Assembly (NCBI GenBank): GCA_944372715.1
Contig: CALVZZ010000078.1
Location: forward strand, 1 to 7,945
From: an uncultured Clostridia bacterium
GTDB lineage: Bacteria; Bacillota; Clostridia; Christensenellales; UBA1242
Reading direction: 5' to 3'
Length of the DNA stretch: 7,945 bases
In this document: positions 1 to 6,142 of the stretch, piece after piece
Layout: each line of letters opens with the position of its first letter
How positions within the stretch are numbered: the stretch's first letter is position 1
Position numbers and translations under genes: made by a program
Notes under the pieces: model-generated
What the model saw: the letters and a program-made list of their open reading frames with translations, nothing else
Told to the model about the DNA's origin: nothing
Database searches by the model: none

Positions 1-66
1 GTAGTAAATGAAAATGAATATTCCATTGAAAAAGAATCTACAGAAAAAGTATTGAAAAAATTTTAA
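1..66 (+). CDS. C-terminal tail of an unidentified plus-strand gene (partial)
   Basis: An open frame runs from the first base to a TAA at 64-66. It encodes about 21 charged, lysine- and glutamate-rich residues ending in KVLKKF. The beginning lies outside the window, so no family can be assigned. It is convergent with the minus-strand genes, and a strong inverted repeat at 98-140 lies 31 bases after its stop, as expected for the end of a real gene. It may belong to another module or to the host side of the element boundary. The call rests only on the open frame, the charged composition and the terminator position, so a chance open frame remains possible. Confidence 0.45.
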   Translation, partial: VVNENEYSIEKESTEKVLKKF

Positions 67-97
67 AGGAACAATCAATTAAAAACATAAGAATTAT

Positions 98-140
98 TAT
101 ATAAATCAAAAGCCCTTATTTTGGACTTTTGATTTATATA
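98..140. terminator. Bidirectional terminator-like hairpin between convergent genes
   Basis: A perfect 15-bp inverted repeat has arms at 98-112 and 126-140 (right arm CTTTTGATTTATATA). After one mismatch, two more C:G pairs close around a short T-rich loop. It sits between the end of the partial plus-strand gene (66) and the minus-strand membrane protein gene, whose stop codon (134-136) lies inside the right arm. The AT-rich arms supply A-rich and T-rich sides in both directions. There is no long separate T-tract, so termination efficiency is uncertain. Confidence 0.6.
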
Positions 141-1240
141 TTTATAATATTGTAATTTAATGATAAAAGTAAAACCATCAAAAGAATAACAATCATAATA
201 GAACTTTGTATCAATATTTTTTTTACGGCTTTTTTCTCTTTGCCATCTTTAAATTTTGATTTACTCCATCCATATATTAGGTATGTTAAAACACTTATTA
301 TAATTAAGGTTATTGCTGATATTGATATTATAAATAATAGATGATGTGTAATTAAATTATTTTTAAATAAAATAATTGTAAAATAAGTAACTCCAAGAAT
401 AATTTCCAATAAAACAAAAAAAGCATTTGTAACATAAACATATGGATACTTACAAAATCCTCTTTTTAATTGGCTGCATTTTTCCATTCCTGGAATCTCT
501 TTGCTCCCGCTTTTATTACAAAATAAACAATGTCTAAATTGATGTTGATTGTATTTTTCATCACTACTATTATTTTGAGGCACAAAATCAATGCATGCAG
601 TATGTATTGGTTTTCCAGCTAGTCTTGCAAGTAAAAACATTAATAAAAACAGGACATTAAATATTATTTGTCCTGTAAAAATTACTGCCAATAAAATTCT
701 TAAGGTAGGTTGGTTCCCTAAATTTTGAAAGGCACTGATTAGATTAAAACCACCAAACATTACTACTATTACCGCTACAAATACACCTATGCTTGCTATT
801 GACTGAGGTAATAAATTATTTATTTTTTCTTCCTGCTTATCGATATCCTTTTCTGTTTTTTCTATTTTAGTTTTAAAGTTGCTAATTTCTTTTTGAAAAT
901 TTTTATATATAGCATTATCATATTCACTATCTATATTATCTTCTACTATTTCTATAGTAGTTAACAAATTAAATATAGAATTACATATGAAAATAATGTA
1001 ATACTTTTCATTATTATCTATTTTAAAATTTATTATGTTTTCAATAATTAAATTAATATTATCTTTAAATAAAATACTATCGGTATTTAAAACAAAATTA
1101 AAAAATTGATTTAAAATATATTCTACCTCAATATTATTTTTCTTACATTTCAATAAAATATTTACAAACTGTTTTGAAGTGCCGTCTATGTCATTTATTT
1201 CTTTTTCAATTTTTATAAAAAATTGATTTAGTAAATTCAT
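134..1240 (-). CDS. Five-helix membrane protein with cytosolic helical domain and four-cysteine loop (cassette copy 1)
   Basis: This 368-residue protein belongs to no family I recognise. Residues 1-110 are helical and soluble-looking, and 115-143 form a charged coiled-coil-like stretch (EKTEKDIDKQEEK). Hydrophobic segments lie near 148-171, 180-207, 267-292, 299-323 and 341-363. The loop between helices 2 and 3 carries C216, HCxxC (C238, C241), C255 and C263. A positive-inside reading (LLARLAGK after helix 2) puts the N-terminus and cysteine loop in the cytosol, where the loop could bind a metal. It is clearly paralogous to the protein at 4976-6127: hand alignment of residues 141-218 gives about 42/78 identities (e.g. 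TGQIIFNVLFLLM), whereas the N-termini barely align. The start has GAGGAAAT upstream. It lies 23 bases after the small gene at 1264-1644, so the two are probably cotranscribed. The gene is very AT-rich. Function is unknown; defence effector or exclusion protein are guesses. Confidence 0.85.
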   Translation of the reverse strand: MNLLNQFFIKIEKEINDIDGTSKQFVNILLKCKKNNIEVEYILNQFFNFVLNTDSILFKDNINLIIENIINFKIDNNEKYYIIFICNSIFNLLTTIEIVEDNIDSEYDNAIYKNFQKEISNFKTKIEKTEKDIDKQEEKINNLLPQSIASIGVFVAVIVVMFGGFNLISAFQNLGNQPTLRILLAVIFTGQIIFNVLFLLMFLLARLAGKPIHTACIDFVPQNNSSDEKYNQHQFRHCLFCNKSGSKEIPGMEKCSQLKRGFCKYPYVYVTNAFFVLLEIILGVTYFTIILFKNNLITHHLLFIISISAITLIIISVLTYLIYGWSKSKFKDGKEKKAVKKILIQSSIMIVILLMVLLLSLNYNIINI

Positions 1241-1263
1241 TGTAATTTATTTCCTCATTTATT

Positions 1264-1644
1264 TTAAAAATTTCTAAGAGTTTCTGTGCATGATTCAATA
1301 CTTTTATAAAGATTTTGCTTTTTTGCTTTTCTTATTTGTATCTTCTTTTTATAATTCGGATCACTTCTAAGTATAATTTGTGTTTTAGCTGTTTTTTTAT
1401 GTTTTGCAAGCTGATATCTTCTTTCGTTTACAATATTTTTTGATACATTAGTAGGCATGCTGACACCTTCTTTTATATGTTTTATATAATCAGTTAAATT
1501 ATTATATTCTATATTTAGAGAATTCAATAAACGCAAAAAATTAGAATCTTTTTTCAATTCTTGTATTAAATCAAGCGAATCATTGTTTTCTCCATAAATT
1601 TGTTTCAAAACAAAAGTAAGGATTTCATCGTTATTATTTTCCAT
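1264..1644 (-). CDS. Small protein with helical N-terminus and basic C-terminus (cassette copy 1)
   Basis: This 126-residue protein is unrecognised. Roughly the first 62 residues are helical and rich in Asn, Asp and Glu. From about residue 65 the chain becomes strongly basic (e.g. LAKHKKTAKT, YKKKIQIRKAKKQ), as in a nucleic-acid- or phospholipid-binding tail. It has no transmembrane segment or signal peptide. The start is supported by GGAG ten bases upstream and by a good promoter at 1669-1697. It is the first gene of a two-gene unit with the membrane protein at 134-1240. Its counterpart at 6143-6544 has the same position, size and charge layout, though almost no residue-level similarity by eye. 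It could be an antitoxin, sensor or partner of the membrane protein, but nothing in the sequence proves a role. Confidence 0.75.
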   Translation of the reverse strand: MENNNDEILTFVLKQIYGENNDSLDLIQELKKDSNFLRLLNSLNIEYNNLTDYIKHIKEGVSMPTNVSKNIVNERRYQLAKHKKTAKTQIILRSDPNYKKKIQIRKAKKQNLYKSIESCTETLRNF

Positions 1645-1668
1645 ATATCACTAACTCCATCCAATCTT

Positions 1669-1697
1669 ATTTTATAAGTATTATTATTTAAAGTCAA
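1669..1697 (-). promoter_or_regulatory. Sigma-A-type promoter of cassette copy 1
   Basis: Read on the minus strand, this is TTGACT (1692-1697), a 17-base spacer and TAAAAT (1669-1674). Each hexamer differs from consensus by one base. It lies 25 bases before the start codon at 1644 and after the stop of the protease gene at 1741, so the cassette does not depend on the mobilization operon for transcription. A 16-base imperfect palindrome, GTTAAATTATATTAAC (1698-1713), abuts the upstream edge of the -35 and could be an operator. That last point is inference. Confidence 0.6.
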
Positions 1698-1740
1698 GTT
1701 AAATTATATTAACATTTTTATTATTTCCTTTTTATTTCTG

Positions 1741-2586
1741 CTATATCCTTAAATTTTCAAGCCTTCTAATTCTATTAGCTAGATTAGGGTGGCTGCTGGT
1801 TAGCTTTTCTATAAAGGACATCTTTTCATTGATATTCATTTCTTTTAAGATGTATAAAACGTCTTTTAACTCGTTCCCATAGCCAATATCTGACGCAAAC
1901 TTATCCGCACAATATTCTGTATTCCGCTTACTTGCCTGCAAAATAAGTTCTATTACTTTAATTATAAGATTGATAAATGTTACCATTAACCATTTACCAA
2001 ATTTTAATATCCATGCACAAAACAGAAAACCAGGAACACTTTTTAAGGTGTCCAATAGGAAGTCTAAAATCTTTAAACCAATATTCAATACAAAAAAGAT
2101 TAAACTGAACACCCCGCCACCAATAGTCATTAACAGTAACATCTTTGTATCTCCGTTTGAAAGATGTCCGAACTCATGAGCAAATAAACCGTATAATTCA
2201 TTTTGACTTAAAGTCTCAATCGCACCCCTTGTAACCATTATTGAATTAGAACCAAAAGCACAAGCATTGATTGTAGGACTTTCCTCTATGTAGAGCTTTA
2301 TATATCTTGAAAGGGTAGGGTTATGTTCTAAAACATTATTATAAACATCATGAAAGACAGGTAATATCTTATTCCTGTCTTTTTCGATTTCAATTTCTCT
2401 TGCGTCTAAAACAAACCTTAATATGCTTTCTCCCAACGGGGAAAGAGCAGCGGCTACCGATACACCAAGTATTAACATCATAACTACAAATATGATAGGC
2501 TTTTGATAAAAGCAGGCATAGAAAAATATAATATAGGCAATTGCGAATATAACAAATACCCCATTAGATTTTAAAAAGTTTTTCAT
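1741..2586 (-). CDS. HtpX-like M48 family membrane zinc metalloprotease
   Basis: This 281-residue integral membrane peptidase has a length typical of HtpX-like M48B proteins. HEFGH at 137-141 supplies two zinc-ligand histidines and the catalytic glutamate (E138). The third ligand is E224 in RNTEYCADKFA. Other family signatures are NACAFG (107-112) and the C-terminal SSHPNLANRIRRL. Hydrophobic segments lie near 10-27, 31-48, 153-175 and 187-213, placing the active site on the cytosolic face. HtpX enzymes cut misfolded or surplus membrane proteins. AGGGGGT overlaps the stop of the coupling-protein gene and lies seven bases before the ATG, so the gene is tightly linked, probably translationally coupled, to the mobilization operon. 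A protease here is unusual. It may trim or quality-control the coupling protein, the neighbouring membrane proteins or envelope components during transfer. The family call is firm; the role is inferred. Confidence 0.93.
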   Translation of the reverse strand: MKNFLKSNGVFVIFAIAYIIFFYACFYQKPIIFVVMMLILGVSVAAALSPLGESILRFVLDAREIEIEKDRNKILPVFHDVYNNVLEHNPTLSRYIKLYIEESPTINACAFGSNSIMVTRGAIETLSQNELYGLFAHEFGHLSNGDTKMLLLMTIGGGVFSLIFFVLNIGLKILDFLLDTLKSVPGFLFCAWILKFGKWLMVTFINLIIKVIELILQASKRNTEYCADKFASDIGYGNELKDVLYILKEMNINEKMSFIEKLTSSHPNLANRIRRLENLRI

Positions 2587-2598
2587 AGCTGATACCCC

Positions 2599-4002
2599 CT
2601 AAAATGGCTTATTGATATTTATTTTTGTATGATAGGATAAATCTTTGGATAAGAATATCCCTTGGCCTGTTTTTAAGTTTTTAATGGTGTCTGGGTGGTA
2701 AATAAATTCATGGGTTCGCCTTAATGTTCCTATCCCTGTTGCAGTTACAAAGTCTTTTCCATTGACTTGGTAGGTTGCTTTCATAGTTTGGTGCGTTCCT
2801 AAAATGTGCGCCCATGCTTCCGCATTTTTGGAACTGTTTTGTCTTAGTACAAGATAATTATTGCAGTTTTCTATTATCTGTTCGGTTAGTTCTTCTGAAA
2901 TGTCCCTTATATCACTTAAACTCTGCATAGATAAAATAGAAGTTACATTTGCAGAACGGCTCTTATTTACTAAGTCTACAACCGATTTTGAAACATACAC
3001 ATTGAACTCATCGAAGATATAGAACACTCGTTTTTTCTTTTCTGTATATAGCTTTGATACCGCTTTTTTACTGTCGATGACAAACAGTTTTCCAAAGAGA
3101 GCGGACAGTTCGGGATATAATAACGGGTTTAAGATAAATATAATACTTGCGTTTTCTTTGATTGCGGTATATATATCAATTCCGTTATCGTCAAAGATTT
3201 TCCCGATACTGCTTTCCTTTAGAACTGCAAATCTGGCTGTCGCACCCTCTACAATACTTTTGCTGTTTTCCGCTATTGAACAGTAAAAGACATGTTGTTC
3301 TTTACTTATCAATTTTTTATTACATAAATCTTTTGATAATTTCATAAAGTTAAGCGTGGGCATATTACTTATAATGGTATCAAAAGTTAAAATTTCAGAT
3401 TCAAGCTTTAACATTTGGATAAGTAACTGCAAATAGCGTTCCATATTAAATTTATAATGTGGTTCGCTCCACTCAGTAAGATTGATAAGCATATCTTTGG
3501 CACAATCAACATCTGCATTTTTAAATGGATTGTATTTGTCAGATTGTGTCGGGTTGTTTAGGTCTATTATGTATAGTTTCCTATCATGGGAAAACTCTCT
3601 TGTTATCTCCAATAGGGAACCCGTGTCTGTGTCTCCTTTACCATCTATAATAACTAAAGGATAATTATAGGCAATGGCTGACTTTATGAAGTTAGAAAGT
3701 GCGACCGTTTTACCTGACCCTGTTGTCCCACAAACCAAAAAGTGGTTTAGATTAGTTGGTATTATTAGTTTTTTGTTATTTGTAGTACCAATATCTATAT
3801 GTTCTATGTCATTACCAACTTTTTTGATTTGTGGTTTTTGTTTGGCGGTTTTCATATCTTTTTTGAAGTTATAGACTTCTGGGTGGAAATAGCCCTTTAA
3901 AAATCTGATTAAAAAGCTAGCTCCAATTAAGATAACCGCAATAACTATGGTTATTATAAAAGATGTTTTCGCCATTTGTTCAAGATACGCCGTTGTTGAC
4001 AT
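2599..4002 (-). CDS. VirD4/TraG-type conjugative coupling ATPase
   Basis: This 467-residue type IV coupling protein should link a relaxase-DNA complex to a transfer channel and drive DNA export by ATP hydrolysis at the inner membrane. A single membrane anchor lies near residues 13-34. Walker A is GTTGSGKT (92-99), followed by IIDGKGD (118-124). Walker B is IFDE (329-332). SRSANVTSILSMQSLSD (348-364), with its conserved glutamine, and NNYLVLR (381-387) complete the TraG/VirD4 fold. It is shorter than many VirD4 proteins and has one rather than two N-terminal helices. The chosen start is the ATG at 4000-4002, nine bases after the GGGGG of a strong ribosome binding site. An in-frame TTG two codons upstream is only three bases from it. 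The 5' end overlaps the relaxase-like gene by 23 bases, so the two are coupled. No VirB-type channel genes are in the window. Confidence 0.93.
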   Translation of the reverse strand: MSTTAYLEQMAKTSFIITIVIAVILIGASFLIRFLKGYFHPEVYNFKKDMKTAKQKPQIKKVGNDIEHIDIGTTNNKKLIIPTNLNHFLVCGTTGSGKTVALSNFIKSAIAYNYPLVIIDGKGDTDTGSLLEITREFSHDRKLYIIDLNNPTQSDKYNPFKNADVDCAKDMLINLTEWSEPHYKFNMERYLQLLIQMLKLESEILTFDTIISNMPTLNFMKLSKDLCNKKLISKEQHVFYCSIAENSKSIVEGATARFAVLKESSIGKIFDDNGIDIYTAIKENASIIFILNPLLYPELSALFGKLFVIDSKKAVSKLYTEKKKRVFYIFDEFNVYVSKSVVDLVNKSRSANVTSILSMQSLSDIRDISEELTEQIIENCNNYLVLRQNSSKNAEAWAHILGTHQTMKATYQVNGKDFVTATGIGTLRRTHEFIYHPDTIKNLKTGQGIFLSKDLSYHTKININKPF

Positions 4003-4597
4003 ATTCAATCACCCCCTTTAAGTCAGCAACTTGTATCTCGTATTGGTTTTTTACTTCTTCTAAATTTTGTTTAACTTTTTTATTATCGGTTATCCATATT
4101 TGAACATCATAATGTAGATAATTATTACTGATATTTTTATACAATTTTTCTTTAGATTTTATGGACAACTCTATTTCAATACAATAGGTAGTATCTAGAT
4201 AGGTAAAAACTAAATCAGGTGTATGTCCTTTATTTCCAAAACCAGCTTGATTTTTTAACTCCCTATCGGTTGTTATATCTTCAAGTGATAAGTTAAATTT
4301 ATTCATGTAATAGATAGCAGTATCAATTACATAGATATCATGTCTTATCTGTTCAATTCTTATATTTTGGGTTATGTATGGTAAGTTAAATATTCTTTTG
4401 GCTTTCGGTGTAGCAAAATAGAGATAAGCTATACCGTAGAGAAATCGCCTTTTTTCAATTAAATTTTCATCCAGCATTTTTTTAAGCCTGCGGTTACACG
4501 CACTCATGCTTGTAAAGTTTGCAAGCAACATAATCTGTCTTGATAAAGCAAAGCGGAACTTTGTAATAACATCTAATATCTGTTTGTCCCTTAACAT
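3980..4597 (-). CDS. Replication-relaxation family protein, candidate MOBC-type relaxase
   Basis: This 205-residue protein has an N-terminal winged-helix-like part (about 1-70, with RRLKKMLDENLIEKR), as in the Replic_Relax family. A C-terminal part contains RHD (85-87), TTDRELK (109-115), PD at 127-128 and IEIEL (140-144, E141 and E143), followed by lysines 147 and 149. The PD-x12-ExE...K spacing resembles a restriction-endonuclease-like (PD-(D/E)XK) active site, the fold attributed to MOBC relaxases such as CloDF13 MobC and pAD1 TraX. If so, it would nick the element's oriT for transfer. The neighbouring coupling ATPase, overlapping by 23 bases, supports this. The ATG at 4597 has AAAGG only two bases away and a perfect AGGAGG seventeen bases upstream, neither ideally placed. 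No better in-frame start was seen. Alternatives are a plasmid replication accessory or a DNA-binding regulator. Confidence 0.8.
   Translation of the reverse strand: MLRDKQILDVITKFRFALSRQIMLLANFTSMSACNRRLKKMLDENLIEKRRFLYGIAYLYFATPKAKRIFNLPYITQNIRIEQIRHDIYVIDTAIYYMNKFNLSLEDITTDRELKNQAGFGNKGHTPDLVFTYLDTTYCIEIELSIKSKEKLYKNISNNYLHYDVQIWITDNKKVKQNLEEVKNQYEIQVADLKGVIEYVNNGVS
4008..4019 (-). promoter_or_regulatory. Ribosome binding site fixing the coupling-protein start
   Basis: The minus strand reads AAAGGGGGTGAT, nearly the full anti-16S complement. Its G core ends nine bases before the ATG at 4002 but only three before the TTG at 4008, so the ATG is preferred. The site lies inside the end of the upstream relaxase-like gene. 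Confidence 0.7.
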
Positions 4598-4699
4598 AAC
4601 CTTTATTTTGAAAACCTCCTTTGCATTGTGGGTATATATAGCCCTTCTTGGGGGTTTTGTTTCCCTTAAAGAGTAAGGGGGATAAAAAGGCGGTAGGGG

Positions 4700-4712
4700 T
4701 TGTACTTGTACA
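4700..4712. repeat. 13-base motif TTGTACTTGTACA, copy 1
   Basis: TTGTAC occurs twice in tandem and the second copy forms the 10-base palindrome CTTGTACAAG. The same 13 bases occur in the opposite orientation at 7880-7892, upstream of the integrase. Both copies are in non-coding control regions, which suggests a shared protein-binding site. A single 13-base match is not statistically strong in a window this size. Confidence 0.35.
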
Positions 4713-4799
4713 AGCTGGGGGATTTGGAGGTTTTGATTTCTTCTTTATAATCTTATATATCTACTAAATAATATGAAATTTAATTATTTATATTCATGA

Positions 4800-4936
4800 T
4801 TTCTTAAAACAACCTAACACAAAAAAATATAGCTATAAAATATACACGAAGAAAGGGAGAGGTCACGGGTTGTTAAAGCCGTGACCTCTCCCTTTCTTTG
4901 GGGCTTTCTTAGGTGTTGGGGTGTTGTTTTAAGAAA
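4800..4936. repeat. Large nested inverted repeat (cruciform-forming), candidate oriT or replication-origin structure
   Basis: The outer arms at 4800-4813 and 4923-4936 are a perfect 14-bp match (TTTCTTAAAACAAC and its complement). After a 3-base bulge, seven more pairs follow (4814-4820 with 4913-4919, one G:T wobble). Inside is a perfect 20-bp stem. The asymmetric internal loop contains the palindrome TATAGCTATA (4828-4837). The right outer arm can instead fold alone as GTTGTTT-TAAG-AAACAAC (4923-4940), so two conformations compete. This is far more structure than a terminator needs. It suits an oriT or single-strand origin that folds when single-stranded. Identification as oriT is inference from its place upstream of the relaxase-like gene. 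Confidence 0.55.
4849..4898. terminator. 20-bp perfect hairpin, possible terminator of the membrane-protein gene
   Basis: The arms at 4849-4868 and 4879-4898 are perfect complements (right arm starts CCGTGACCTCTCCC) with a 10-base loop GTTGTTAAAG. One wobble and one C:G pair extend it further. It lies 78 bases past the stop of the gene at 4976-6127 and could stop that transcript. The bases after the stem on the minus strand (CGTGTATATTTT) are only moderately T-rich, so termination is possible but not the only reading. The same stem is the core of the candidate oriT structure. Confidence 0.4.
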
Positions 4937-4975
4937 CAACAATTTAAAACATATCTTTTTTTATCTTGATTTTAT

Positions 4976-6127
4976 TTATATTATGTTAGATTGGATAATC
5001 TTTGTAGTTTGCATTTCATTACTATATTTTGGAGTAACTGTAATAAAGCTGTTATAGCAATATAGCAGAATCCCACATGATAATAGTGTTATGCTTACAA
5101 TAATTAAAATATCTCTAATTCTATGATGCTTGTTTTCTTCATTTTGTTTGGGGCTGTCCCATGTCATGAGAAAATAAAAAGCAGAAACAATTATTAATAA
5201 AACAACTATAATTATTCCTATACTTACACCAATAGGGTTTTCTACAGTTAGGTTATATGCTTTGAAACATTTATCAATCAGCCAAAAAGAAACTAAAAAG
5301 AGTTCCATTAGAATTATACCTATATTAAATATGTACATATAGGGGTATCTATAAAAAGTCCTTTTAAACAAGGAACATTTTGTTTCTTTCTTTTCAAACA
5401 GGACACAGTTATCACAATGTTTGTCTATCATTTGATAATTCTTATCCTTATCTTTGCCTTTAAAATTAGAACATGAAGAGCATATATGTTTATTTGATAA
5501 TCTTGCAAGTAAATACATCAACAAAAAAAGGACATTAAATATTATTTGTCCTGTTATTAGTGCGACTGTTATAACTCGATATGCTGATAAGTTCTCAAAG
5601 CCTGCAAATATATCTATAAGGCTAAACCCACCAAACATTATAACTATAATCGCCACAAATATCCCCATTACTGAGATTGTATTGGGTAAAACATTTTTTA
5701 CTTCTTTTTCAAATGAATTGATTTTTTTTTCTTGTTTATTAACCCTTTTTCTAATTTTTTTTGTTAAATTTACTATTTGATCAGTTTGATCACCAAACAA
5801 ATTCAAATATTTTAAAATATTATTATCATAGTTGTTAATGAAACTATTAATAACACTTAAAGAATACAAAACGTATGGGTATTCCTTTGAAGTAGTTTCG
5901 AGTTTACTTGCATAATCGACAATTTCTAATAAATTGCTTACTAGTATACTTTCGTCTTCCATATTATCACAGAAGTTTTCAATTGATAGACATACATTAT
6001 CAAGAAAGTTTATAATATCTTTATTATCAATTAAAAAATTAATCAAATATTTAGCTTCATTTTCTAAATTAATTTCATTAAAAGAAATATTCTCTAAAAA
6101 TACATTAAGATTTTCTTCTAGCTCCAT
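4976..6127 (-). CDS. Five-helix membrane protein with cytosolic helical domain and four-cysteine loop (cassette copy 2)
   Basis: This 383-residue protein is paralogous to that at 134-1240 and belongs to no family I recognise. Residues 1-115 are acidic and helical, and 120-146 are a lysine-rich coiled-coil-like region (KKIRKRVNKQEKKIN). Hydrophobic segments lie near 151-175, 184-210, 262-285, 298-321 and 338-357. The loop after helix 2 has C216, C219, C238, C241 and C251, matching C216, C238, C241 and C255 of the paralogue. This suggests a conserved metal site or disulfide-prone loop, most likely cytosolic. The TM1-TM2 core and YPYMY before helix 3 are well conserved between copies; the N-terminal domain and C-terminal tail are not. 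The start has AGAGGGAG four bases upstream and lies 15 bases after the small gene's stop, indicating one operon. Conserved membrane core plus divergent N-terminus resembles a sensor-effector design, but function is unknown. Confidence 0.85.
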   Translation of the reverse strand: MELEENLNVFLENISFNEINLENEAKYLINFLIDNKDIINFLDNVCLSIENFCDNMEDESILVSNLLEIVDYASKLETTSKEYPYVLYSLSVINSFINNYDNNILKYLNLFGDQTDQIVNLTKKIRKRVNKQEKKINSFEKEVKNVLPNTISVMGIFVAIIVIMFGGFSLIDIFAGFENLSAYRVITVALITGQIIFNVLFLLMYLLARLSNKHICSSCSNFKGKDKDKNYQMIDKHCDNCVLFEKKETKCSLFKRTFYRYPYMYIFNIGIILMELFLVSFWLIDKCFKAYNLTVENPIGVSIGIIIVVLLIIVSAFYFLMTWDSPKQNEENKHHRIRDILIIVSITLLSCGILLYCYNSFITVTPKYSNEMQTTKIIQSNII

Positions 6128-6142
6128 TGTACTCCCTCTTTT

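Larger units (their letters stand above)
4598..4975. other. 378-base non-coding region upstream of the mobilization genes; candidate oriT/control region
   Basis: No convincing ORF or clear sigma-A promoter was found on either strand. The half next to the relaxase-like gene (4611-4740) is G-rich on the plus strand. It contains the hairpin CCCTTA-AAGAG-TAAGGG (4663-4679), the repeated-hexamer palindrome TTGTACTTGTACA (4700-4712), two GGGGGAT motifs, and a 9-bp inverted pair AAAACCTCC/GGAGGTTTT (4611-4619, 4726-4734). Next is a very AT-rich stretch (4740-4800), then a large nested inverted repeat (4800-4936). Structured, non-coding DNA directly upstream of a relaxase and coupling-protein pair is where an origin of transfer is expected. 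It may also hold the operon promoter and the terminator of the upstream membrane-protein gene. Confidence 0.5.

Noticed and set aside
98..140. Left-end inverted repeat as an attachment site paired with the integrase end
   Set aside because: No matching direct repeat was found near 7770-7945 or 6601-6794; position between convergent genes fits a terminator better.
651..674. Resemblance between the GGACA...TGTCC inverted repeat inside the two membrane genes and TGGACAA...TTGTCCA at 7911-7936, as a shared operator
   Set aside because: The intragenic copies encode a conserved peptide and the spacing differs by two bases, so the likeness is probably coincidental.
4633..4663. Promoter for the relaxase-like gene (TATATA with a GAAACA -35)
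   Set aside because: The -35 hexamer matches only three of six consensus positions and TA repeats are common here; not strong enough to annotate.
5454..5780. 108-codon plus-strand open frame opposite the second membrane protein
   Set aside because: Antisense shadow of a conserved paralogous gene; no family signature and no good start signal.
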